Below are positions 5,338 through 10,974 of a stretch of 13,910 nucleotides of DNA, piece after piece. The translations under genes were made by a program, and so were the position numbers. Source of the DNA: an uncultured Clostridia bacterium (GTDB lineage Bacteria; Bacillota; Clostridia; Oscillospirales; Acutalibacteraceae). How positions within the stretch are numbered: the first letter of the stretch is position 1; the number at the start of each line of letters is the position of its first letter. The stretch spans positions 1 to 13,910 of the forward strand of contig CALDHV010000185.1 of assembly GCA_937902305.1 (NCBI GenBank), written 5' to 3'. The notes beneath the pieces were generated by a model. The model saw only the letters and a program-made list of their open reading frames with translations. It ran no database searches and had not been told where the DNA came from.

Positions 5338-7251
5338 TCAATCCATCAGCAGGCGCAGGAACAAGCCGCCCTGCACGGTGCGATGCTGGAAGCCGCGCCA
5401 TTCCGCAGTATCCGCGTAATACCAGTCGGTCATCGGCACGCGGCGGCGGGTGGTGTGGTATGCGTTCCATACCCGCGCGGTGATGAAGGCGAAGTCCGCC
5501 GGATCATCCGCCATGCAGGCCACCCACAGCTCCCAGTCGGATTTGGTGTATTGCTCGCGGCTGTCCAGCGGTACGCCGTAGGCGTGCGCCTCTTTCTTGT
5601 ACCGCGCAATCTCGCCCGCAAAGAAGCTGTCCGGGAGCACACCGGTTTTCCACACCTTATCCCACACGGCGTTGTATTTCAGGCTGAAGGTGCCCGGGCG
5701 GTCATACGCCAGCCGGTAACTGCCGTCGTCGTTGGCGGCACGCTTAAGGAACGACTGCGCGTAGGCGCGGGCTTTTTCGGTCAGCTCGTCCGCCTCGGCG
5801 GTATCGCCGAGCGCCCGCATAATGCGCGCATAGCCCACGATGCCGAAGATCGCCTTGAGCGACAGGTTGCAGTTGTGCGCCAAATGCCCGGCAAAATCGT
5901 CGGTGCAAAGCTGGTTTTCCGGGTCTTCACCGTAGCGGATGAGGTAGTCCTTCCACTGCTTGAGCAGGGAGAGATATTCCCGGGCAAAGCCGTAATCTCC
6001 GTCCCGCTCGCACAGCGCGGCGACCAGCACGATCATATTGCCGCATTCCTCGACCGGCATCTGCATTTCCGGCTTGAACGCGTATTTGGTGCGCGTCCAC
6101 AAGCCGTCCTGCTCGGTCTCGGTCTTGATGCCGTACACCTGCCGGTTGAGCAACGGATATTGCCCGACATCGTGCGGTGCGAAATCGTATGTCCATTCCT
6201 CACCCGATGCAAACGCGAATACCGGGCGGAGCATCCCTTTGAGCAGCTCGGTGTTGTAGTAGAGATACATCGGTGCGCTCGGATAGGTGACGTCCACCGT
6301 CGCGCCGCAACCGTTGGAGAAGCACTCCTTCGAGATATACAGCACCTTGCCGTCCGGTGCCAGCACCAGCTTGTGCGCCGCCATCACCTGGCGATAGGCA
6401 AGTGTCAGCAGTTCGGCGTATTCCTCGTTGCCCTTAGCAAGTGCCTCTGTCCGCATCCGCGCGGCGAATGCGTCGCAACGTGCCCGCAGGCTCTCGTATT
6501 CCGCCGCCGCCTCGCTCATCGCCGCGCCGATGGTTTTGCCGTCCTTTTTCCAGTAGGCATCGAGGTTTTCTCCGAAATATTGTATGGATTTGATGTCGTC
6601 ATAGCCGAGCAGGAACAGCGCCCCGTCGGTCAGCTCGGTCTGCGCCCAGATCGCGTATTTGCCGTCATAGACTTCGTTGCCGACCGTCGCGTCGCCGCGC
6701 ACCGCCAGGTAGAGGTAGCCCCAGTCGATGCGAACGCCGTCGCCGCTGCGCCACAGCACATTTTGGGTGCCGTTGCCCATCCGCACGGTGGTCAGACCCG
6801 CGAAATCCTCGCTTTGCGACCACGCGCGACCCTCACCGGCGCGGTTGAGCACCAGCTCCTCGCTACAGGACAGCTTGACGCTGACCGCGTGCTTTTTGCC
6901 GTCCACGCTGTCGGCGGTCAGCTTGAGATAGGTCACGGGGCGGGAGGATAAATACAGATCCTCCGCCAGCATCGGGCTGGTGAATGCCGCCGTCAGACGG
7001 ATCTTGTCGTTTTGGAATACCGCCGTCGTGGTCAGCGCGTCCATATCCAGCGACACCTGCGGTATTTTTTCATCCGCCGATGTCCCCAAAAAGCGGTAGG
7101 GCGTGCCGTCCACGGTGACGGTGCCGACCATCGCATTCGACGTGCCTGTCCAGTGCATCGGCATACGGTCATTGAGCGTGTCGTAGCTCCAGACCGAGAA
7201 GTACGGGTCTACCGTAAAGAGCGGGATCGCGGGAATACGCATTTTCATCAT
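5338..7251 (-). CDS. Glutaminase A-like / DUF4965 family protein, possible glycosidase
   Basis: A 637-residue protein with the domain order of the fungal glutaminase A (GtaA) and bacterial DUF4964-DUF5127-DUF4965-DUF1793 family. The N-terminal region holds PLFTVDPYFSVWSYD (10-24) with HWTG (33-36) and VDGTPYRFLG (47-56), then a beta-sandwich to about 270. A six-hairpin alpha-barrel follows with the hallmark segments FAPHDVGQYP (357-366), MPVEECGNM (398-406), CTDDFAGHLAHN (449-460), SLKYNAVWD (523-531), YTKSDWELW (568-576) and FQHRTVQGG (621-629). No signal peptide is visible, so it is probably cytoplasmic. The start at 7251 has GGAGG 5-6 bases upstream. The glutaminase label comes from fungal relatives; beside an isomerase/epimerase, an esterase and AraC genes, action on a glycan or glycoside is more likely here. 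That is inference. Confidence 0.85.
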   Translation of the reverse strand: MMKMRIPAIPLFTVDPYFSVWSYDTLNDRMPMHWTGTSNAMVGTVTVDGTPYRFLGTSADEKIPQVSLDMDALTTTAVFQNDKIRLTAAFTSPMLAEDLYLSSRPVTYLKLTADSVDGKKHAVSVKLSCSEELVLNRAGEGRAWSQSEDFAGLTTVRMGNGTQNVLWRSGDGVRIDWGYLYLAVRGDATVGNEVYDGKYAIWAQTELTDGALFLLGYDDIKSIQYFGENLDAYWKKDGKTIGAAMSEAAAEYESLRARCDAFAARMRTEALAKGNEEYAELLTLAYRQVMAAHKLVLAPDGKVLYISKECFSNGCGATVDVTYPSAPMYLYYNTELLKGMLRPVFAFASGEEWTYDFAPHDVGQYPLLNRQVYGIKTETEQDGLWTRTKYAFKPEMQMPVEECGNMIVLVAALCERDGDYGFAREYLSLLKQWKDYLIRYGEDPENQLCTDDFAGHLAHNCNLSLKAIFGIVGYARIMRALGDTAEADELTEKARAYAQSFLKRAANDDGSYRLAYDRPGTFSLKYNAVWDKVWKTGVLPDSFFAGEIARYKKEAHAYGVPLDSREQYTKSDWELWVACMADDPADFAFITARVWNAYHTTRRRVPMTDWYYADTAEWRGFQHRTVQGGLFLRLLMD

Positions 7252-7272
7252 AAACGCCTCCTGATAATTTGG

Positions 7273-7301
7273 TTGACGGTTTGCTTAATTTGTATTATAA
7301 T
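7273..7301 (+). promoter_or_regulatory. Consensus promoter for the rightward AraC gene, overlapping a leftward -10
   Basis: Plus-strand -35 TTGACG (7273-7278), a 17-base spacer and a perfect -10 TATAAT (7296-7301). On the minus strand TATAAT is also present (7299-7294) and overlaps it, with only a weak -35 (TGTTTT, 7322-7317) for the leftward DUF4965 operon. The strong promoter therefore favours the regulator, while the operon promoter looks activator-dependent. Confidence 0.8.
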
Positions 7302-7371
7302 GGCTTAAACCCTAAAAAAACACCCAAAAAACAATCCAAAACTTGTGAAATACAATTTGGAGGCGATACCG

Positions 7372-8166
7372 ATGCACGAGATCATCCGCAGTTATCCGCC
7401 GAGCGATCTGCCGATGACGATTCAGTTGGCGGGGGTGTCCTACTGCGATGGCAGTTATCACGTTTTGCGCCGACAGTCGGATATAACGGTTATCGAATAC
7501 ATCTTTGCCGGGGAGGGCTTTGTCGTCATCGACGGCGTGGCGCATCCCGTCGGGCGAGATCACATCTATCTGTTGCCCAAGGGGCAGACCCACCGTTACT
7601 ATTCTTCTGCCGAAAGCCCGTGGAAAAAGGTGTTTCTCAACGTCACGGGCGAGCTTGCGGTGGAGCTTGCAGACCGCTACGGGCTTGGCGGGCAATGGCT
7701 GTTTGACGGCACGGGGCTTTCGGATATTTTCTGCCGCATCGCGGCGCTGGTCTGCCGCTCCGAGCCGACCGCGGCGACCGAGACCGCGCTGACGGCGCTG
7801 TACTTTGAGGCAGTGGAGCGGCTCGCCCGCTCGGTCAATCGCGCGGGGCATCCGCCGGAGGCGGTCGCTCTGCGGGATTATCTCGACCGCCACCCCGACC
7901 GCGTCATCGGCAACCGCGAGCTGGCGGGGTGCATTTTCCGCTCTCCCGATTACTGCGTCAAGCTGTTCCGGCGGGAATATGGCACCACGCCCTATGACTA
8001 TCAGCTTGACAGCAAGCTCCGGATCGCCCGCCGTCTGCTTCGCAACACCTCCCTGCCCGTCGCCGAGATCGCCGCGCGGGTCGGCTATCCCGATGCAAGT
8101 TATTTTTCGGGGCTGTTCCGGCGGCGGGTCGGCGTGTGCCCCCGCATCTACCGGCAGAAAAAATAA
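7372..8166 (+). CDS. AraC-family transcriptional regulator, cupin type
   Basis: A 264-residue regulator. The N-terminal half is an AraC-binding cupin (IEYIFAGEGFVVIDG at 41-55, GRDHIYLLPKGQTHRYY at 61-77), the effector pocket. The C-terminal 90 residues are the double helix-turn-helix DNA-binding domain: RELAGCIFRSPDYCVKLFRR (182-201), then the linker helix QLDSKLRIARRLL and PVAEIAARVGYPDASYFSGL (229-248). The start at 7372 is preferred over an in-frame GTG at 7345 because TTGGAGG sits 8 bases before it. It faces the DUF4965/isomerase operon across 120 bases with overlapping -10 boxes and lies 61 bases before the esterase gene, so it probably controls both. The inducer is unknown. Confidence 0.92.
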   Translation: MHEIIRSYPPSDLPMTIQLAGVSYCDGSYHVLRRQSDITVIEYIFAGEGFVVIDGVAHPVGRDHIYLLPKGQTHRYYSSAESPWKKVFLNVTGELAVELADRYGLGGQWLFDGTGLSDIFCRIAALVCRSEPTAATETALTALYFEAVERLARSVNRAGHPPEAVALRDYLDRHPDRVIGNRELAGCIFRSPDYCVKLFRREYGTTPYDYQLDSKLRIARRLLRNTSLPVAEIAARVGYPDASYFSGLFRRRVGVCPRIYRQKK

Positions 8167-8169
8167 AAC

Positions 8170-8198
8170 TTGCTTTTTGTATAAAAATGAGGTATGCT
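8170..8198 (+). promoter_or_regulatory. Possible internal promoter for the SGNH esterase gene
   Basis: TTGCTT (8170-8175), a 17-base spacer and TATGCT (8193-8198) lie in the short AT-rich gap after the AraC stop codon. Each box differs from consensus by two bases, so it is a moderate match. The esterase could also be read from the AraC promoter. Confidence 0.4.
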
Positions 8199-8227
8199 GT
8201 ACCAAAAACAGCACGGGAGGAAAATCA

Positions 8228-9205
8228 ATGCTTTTCAAGTATAATGACCCGCACATCGTTTATACAGGGCGCTTCGCGGCGTATGACAACACCGCCCTTG
8301 CCACTGCCGCCGGCAGTCGGTTTGCGTTCGCGTTCGAGGGAAAAATGGCGATCTTGCATTTCCGCGTCGAGCTGGCGCAGCAGCCGTATGCGCATCTGTG
8401 GATCCGGGTGGATAACGGCGCGCGGGTGGAGGCGCCGATCGACCGCTATCTGCGCATCAGCGCCGACGGCGACGGCAGACACACCGTCGAGGTGATCCTC
8501 AAGGGGATGGTGGAAATGATCCCGCGCTGGTATTCGCCCGTCACCGGGGGGATGCGCTTTGGCGGAGTGGAGGCGGATGCGCTGGTCGCTTTGCCGCGCC
8601 GCAAAAAGAAAAAAGTGATCGAGTTCGTCGGGGACTCCATCACCGAGGGCGTGCTGATCGACGCCCCGTATACGCAATATGCCTATGACCAGTTCAATCG
8701 CCCGGTGCAGGACGACATCACCGCCACCTATGGGTGGCTTTGCGCGGAAAAGCTCGGGCTGGAGCCGTGGATGATGGGCTACGGCGCGGTCGGCGTGACC
8801 AAAGGCGGATGCGGCGGTGTGCCGTGCGCGGCGGAGGCGTACCCCTATGTTGTGGACGGGTATCCGGTGCAGTATGACCGCCACCCGGACTATGTTTTCA
8901 TCAATCACGGCTCCAATGATGTCCGGGCGGATGCGGTGACCTTCACCGCCGGCTATGTGCGTCTGCTGGATGCGATCCTCACCGCGCACCCGAAAACGCA
9001 GGTTATCGCGATGAGCCCCTTCAACGGCACCCACGAGGAGGACATCGAGCGGCTGGTCGCGGAATATAACGAGCGGCATCAACAGCACATCCGCTTCGTC
9101 AACGGCTCCCATTGGTTGCCGAAGGACCCGCTCCATCCCCTGCGCGACGGACACGCCATCGCCGCCGACAAGCTGGCGAAAGCGCTGGCGGATTTGGCGG
9201 AGTGA
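8228..9205 (+). CDS. SGNH/GDSL-family esterase with CE2-like N-terminal domain
   Basis: A 325-residue esterase, probably an O-deacetylase acting on acetylated sugars or oligosaccharides. Residues 1-120 look like the small beta-sandwich found before the catalytic domain in carbohydrate esterase family 2 (strands ending in HTVEVILKG, 85-93). The SGNH core follows: block I VGDSITEG (134-141) with nucleophile S137, block II GYGAVGVTKGG (184-194), block III HGSNDV (227-232) with N230, and block V DPLHP (300-304) supplying D300 and H303. No signal peptide is visible, so it is likely intracellular. The ATG at 8228 has GGGAGG 7 bases upstream; a longer in-frame extension back to 7805 lies inside the AraC gene and is rejected. 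It ends just before the terminator at 9220. The substrate is inferred from context. Confidence 0.88.
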   Translation: MLFKYNDPHIVYTGRFAAYDNTALATAAGSRFAFAFEGKMAILHFRVELAQQPYAHLWIRVDNGARVEAPIDRYLRISADGDGRHTVEVILKGMVEMIPRWYSPVTGGMRFGGVEADALVALPRRKKKKVIEFVGDSITEGVLIDAPYTQYAYDQFNRPVQDDITATYGWLCAEKLGLEPWMMGYGAVGVTKGGCGGVPCAAEAYPYVVDGYPVQYDRHPDYVFINHGSNDVRADAVTFTAGYVRLLDAILTAHPKTQVIAMSPFNGTHEEDIERLVAEYNERHQQHIRFVNGSHWLPKDPLHPLRDGHAIAADKLAKALADLAE

Positions 9206-9219
9206 TACTCTCTGAACAG

Positions 9220-9253
9220 AAAAACAGGCTGACATCAAAGTCGGCCTGTTTTT
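9220..9253 (+). terminator. Intrinsic terminator after the esterase gene
   Basis: A 14-bp stem (9220-9233 with 9240-9253, one G-U pair) with an ATCAAA loop and A-tract/T-tract flanks, 14 bases after the esterase stop. Because both sides carry A/T runs it can also end the leftward transcript of the 352-residue protein that stops at 9271. Confidence 0.85.
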
Positions 9254-9270
9254 GCTTTTTGTGAGAATGA

Positions 9271-10329
9271 TCAATGAACGCCGTTTTCGTGCGCTTGTGC
9301 ATATAAGTACTGCGCCATATCGGGGTTTTCGTCTTCTATCATTCTTGCAAGCCTATACTGGCACAGTCCTTTCATTACTCCGATATCCGACTGTGCGCCG
9401 CATAGGTAACATTGTCTTTCATTATTCGCCAACACTGTTTTTTCTTCTTCGGGCACACTAACCCATTCACTTTCGGTGTGATGCTCGTCAATACGACGTT
9501 CCACAAACACCCCTTGCTTTGAAGAATACAGTTTGGCTAACCAATACCACGCATCGCTGGAGTTTCCTTGTGTTGCCGCATATTTTAAGCATTCTTCGTA
9601 CTCATCGGAACGATCATCCCACAATACCCACCGGGCATATGCCAGCGCCGCCTCGGGATCGGTTTTCGTCGTGTCAAGTATTTTGTTTGTATACGCTTGT
9701 TGAAACAGGGCGCGGTCTTCATCGGTAAAATAAGCTTTTGTGTAATGCTCTGTACACGACACACAGGCTATCGCCTGTAAATCACCGCTCATTGCCATTT
9801 GTATGATTTTCCCTTTCCAAAACCGAAACTTGGATGGGTGCTCGCTTTCTCCGGAATGGTAGAACATAAGCATCTCGATTATACCATCCAAAATGTATTT
9901 CGGCGGCTTGTTTTTGTCCGGGAAAACCAGTAAGGGAGGAATGTCAAAACGCCCATATTTGATGTCGTCATATTCTCTTTCTGTTTCACAATAGTATGGC
10001 AGATCTTCCTCTATAGACTGACAAACATAACTGCCTTTTTCTTCGAGTTCGTGCCCCATTCTCAACGATTCAAGCAAAAAGTCTATTTTTTGCTCTGTTT
10101 TCTGATCGCTGTACATTATACATTCAAACGTAGTAGGATAATCGGAATAAAAAGGACTGTTTTTTAATTTTAATGACAGCGGATGAAGCAAACGCGGATC
10201 ATCTTCGGGCGGCGACGGTGGTGTCGATATAGGTTGATCTTCCATTGGCGGCATATTATCAAAACGATGGCGGCGCTTGGTGAAATAGTATTCCAAAACT
10301 ATTGCTCCGACAATGAGCAACAACCACAT
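9271..10329 (-). CDS. Membrane-anchored hypothetical protein with Sel1/TPR-like C-terminal repeats
   Basis: A 352-residue protein of no recognised family. It opens with a single short hydrophobic helix (residues 1-16, ending EYYF) followed by KRRHR. By the positive-inside rule this would leave the rest of the protein in the cytoplasm. A Pro-rich acidic linker spans about 27-46 (PPMEDQPISTPPSPPEDDP). The body is acidic and aromatic-rich. From about residue 225 there are Sel1/TPR-like helical hairpins (PEAALAYARWVLWDD, YEECLKYAATQGNSSDAWYWLAKLY, then GLCQYRLARMIEDENPDMAQYLYAQA), a protein-interaction fold. AAGGAG lies 8 bases before the start. It begins 12 bases after the stop of the 56-residue gene, so they form an operon. 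Base composition is visibly more AT-rich than its neighbours. Function unknown. Confidence 0.8.
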   Translation of the reverse strand: MWLLLIVGAIVLEYYFTKRRHRFDNMPPMEDQPISTPPSPPEDDPRLLHPLSLKLKNSPFYSDYPTTFECIMYSDQKTEQKIDFLLESLRMGHELEEKGSYVCQSIEEDLPYYCETEREYDDIKYGRFDIPPLLVFPDKNKPPKYILDGIIEMLMFYHSGESEHPSKFRFWKGKIIQMAMSGDLQAIACVSCTEHYTKAYFTDEDRALFQQAYTNKILDTTKTDPEAALAYARWVLWDDRSDEYEECLKYAATQGNSSDAWYWLAKLYSSKQGVFVERRIDEHHTESEWVSVPEEEKTVLANNERQCYLCGAQSDIGVMKGLCQYRLARMIEDENPDMAQYLYAQAHENGVH

Positions 10330-10341
10330 TCTCGCATCTCC

Positions 10342-10512
10342 TTATACCGTGTAGCGGAACTTTTTGATCAATGCGCGAACGTCGTCATTGTCGATGCCGT
10401 ATTTGGCGATCAACTGCTTTTGGATCTGCCGGAGCGCCTCTTTATCCTCCGAATCGTTTGCCGCCTCGATCGCGGATTTGTACTGATAATACTCGTTTGT
10501 GGACATTTTCAT
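10342..10512 (-). CDS. Hypothetical charged miniprotein (56 aa)
   Basis: The product starts MKMSTNEYYQYKSAIEAAND and ends ALIKKFRYTV. It is mostly helical by composition, with an acidic middle (NDSEDKEALRQ) and a basic C-terminus; no transmembrane helix and no recognised domain. The start at 10512 is chosen over upstream in-frame ATGs because AAGGAG lies 8 bases before it and because the upstream stretch is promoter and operator DNA. It is the first gene of a leftward two-gene operon with the membrane-anchored repeat protein and is transcribed from a near-consensus promoter at 10562-10590, with a palindromic operator in its leader. Divergence from an XRE regulator resembles small antitoxin-like or accessory-factor arrangements, but nothing in the sequence fixes a role. 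Confidence 0.75.
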   Translation of the reverse strand: MKMSTNEYYQYKSAIEAANDSEDKEALRQIQKQLIAKYGIDNDDVRALIKKFRYTV

Positions 10513-10531
10513 TTTGATTACTCCTTTCTTT

Positions 10532-10550
10532 TGACATTCAGTGAATGTCA
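10532..10550. promoter_or_regulatory. Perfect 19-bp palindromic operator (O1)
   Basis: TGACATTCA (10532-10540), a central G, then TGAATGTCA (10542-10550): a perfect inverted repeat. It lies just downstream of the predicted start point of the leftward promoter and 20 bases before the miniprotein start codon, a position suited to repression. Half-sites recur at 10558-10566 (TGACATTTT) and 10595-10603 (exact TGAATGTCA). The natural binder is the divergent XRE protein; binding is inferred. Confidence 0.75.
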
Positions 10551-10561
10551 TTGTGATTGAC

Positions 10562-10590
10562 ATTTTAGCATAGAATAATCTTGTTGTCAA
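10562..10590 (-). promoter_or_regulatory. Promoter for the miniprotein/repeat-protein operon
   Basis: Minus-strand -35 TTGACA (10590-10585, perfect), a 17-base spacer and -10 TAAAAT (10567-10562). The -35 overlaps the second operator-like site at 10585-10603 and the start point would fall just before O1, so this strong promoter is bracketed by candidate repressor sites. Confidence 0.8.
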
Positions 10591-10603
10591 GCACTGAATG
10601 TCA
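10585..10603. promoter_or_regulatory. Second, degenerate operator copy (O2) with XRE promoter candidate
   Basis: The right half TGAATGTCA (10595-10603) is identical to O1, and the left half TGTCAAGCA (10585-10593) keeps 6 of 9 positions around a single central base, the same 9-1-9 geometry. A weak rightward promoter candidate, TTGTGA (10551-10556), 17 bases, AATAAT (10574-10579), would start transcription at about the first base of O2, suggesting autorepression of the XRE gene. Confidence 0.5.
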
Positions 10604-10622
10604 AAATGTGGGGGGTTTTGGT

Positions 10623-10862
10623 ATGTTTATCAACAAAACGCCGTCCGGTAAAAACAACCGATGCGGAGAGAATGTCGCCGTTTTTCGCAAGGCGATGCGT
10701 ATATCCCAGCGGGAGCTGGCAGACCGCTTGCAGTTGGTCGGCTTGGATGTGGATAAAAACGCCATCCAGCGCATCGAGGCGGGGAAACGCTTTGTCACGG
10801 ACATCGAGCTGATCGCTTTAGCCAAAACGCTGGACAAAACCTTTGAGGAGCTACTGAAATAA
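10623..10862 (+). CDS. XRE-family helix-turn-helix regulator (79 aa)
   Basis: A single-domain Cro/CI-type DNA-binding protein. Residues about 15-75 form the HTH_3 fold: GENVAVFRKAMRISQREL, then the recognition region after a lengthened loop (QLVGLDVDKNAIQRIEAGKR, 37-56), then VTDIELIALAKTLDKTFEEL. The loop-plus-DVDKNAIQRIE pattern belongs to a common Firmicutes subgroup. The start at 10623 has a G-run (10610-10615) 7 bases upstream instead of a standard AGGAGG; an in-frame GTG at 10608 lies inside that G-run and is rejected. It is divergent from the miniprotein operon, and the intergenic palindromes are the expected binding sites. There is no ligand-binding domain, so regulation would depend on protein level, a partner protein or degradation. 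A phage-type or antitoxin-type repressor is possible. Confidence 0.88.
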   Translation: MFINKTPSGKNNRCGENVAVFRKAMRISQRELADRLQLVGLDVDKNAIQRIEAGKRFVTDIELIALAKTLDKTFEELLK

Positions 10863-10898
10863 AAAACCGCCGAAGGAGTCCTTTCGGCGGTATCTTTT
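10861..10898. terminator. Bidirectional terminator between XRE and glycosidase-like genes
   Basis: A 9-bp stem ACCGCCGAA (10866-10874) with TTCGGCGGT (10883-10891) and an 8-base loop. On the minus strand it is followed by a run of six T, and on the plus strand by ATCTTTTTG. It overlaps the XRE stop codon and also serves the convergent gene ending at 10975. Confidence 0.85.
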
Positions 10899-10915
10899 TG
10901 CTCGACAAACCTTGA

Positions 10916-10944
10916 GCCGTAGGGGACGCCGCACCCTACGGCAC
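10916..10944. repeat. Dispersed GC-rich palindromic repeat, copy 2
   Basis: GCCGTAGGG (10916-10924) and CCCTACGGC (10934-10942) form a perfect 9-bp stem with a 9-base loop. The 23 bases 10922-10944 are identical to 2423-2445. It sits in a non-coding gap after a terminator and on the 3' side of the leftward gene, which is typical of REP/MITE-like intergenic elements. No transposase or target duplication is apparent. Confidence 0.7.
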
Positions 10945-10974
10945 GGGTCATCGGGGGTGAACAAAAGCCCCTCC

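Noticed and set aside
5327..5470. N-terminal extension of the isomerase/epimerase to an ATG at 5470
   Set aside because: The extra 48 residues overlap the end of the DUF4965 gene, are unlike any TIM-barrel start, and the ATG at 5326 has a proper ribosome binding site.
5311..6951. 546-codon open frame on the plus strand opposite the DUF4965 gene
   Set aside because: It is antisense to a protein with clear family motifs, has no family resemblance, no good ribosome binding site and an Arg/Val/Gly-biased composition typical of the mirror frame of a GC-rich gene.
8225..9274. Minus-strand open frame opposite the SGNH esterase
   Set aside because: The plus frame carries GDSITEG, GSND and DPLHP blocks plus a ribosome binding site; the reverse frame has none.
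10945..10974. GGGG/CCCC pairing near the end of the glycosidase-like gene as a terminator
   Set aside because: A short 4-bp stem with a long loop and no T-tract; the hairpin at 10861-10898 is a far better terminator.
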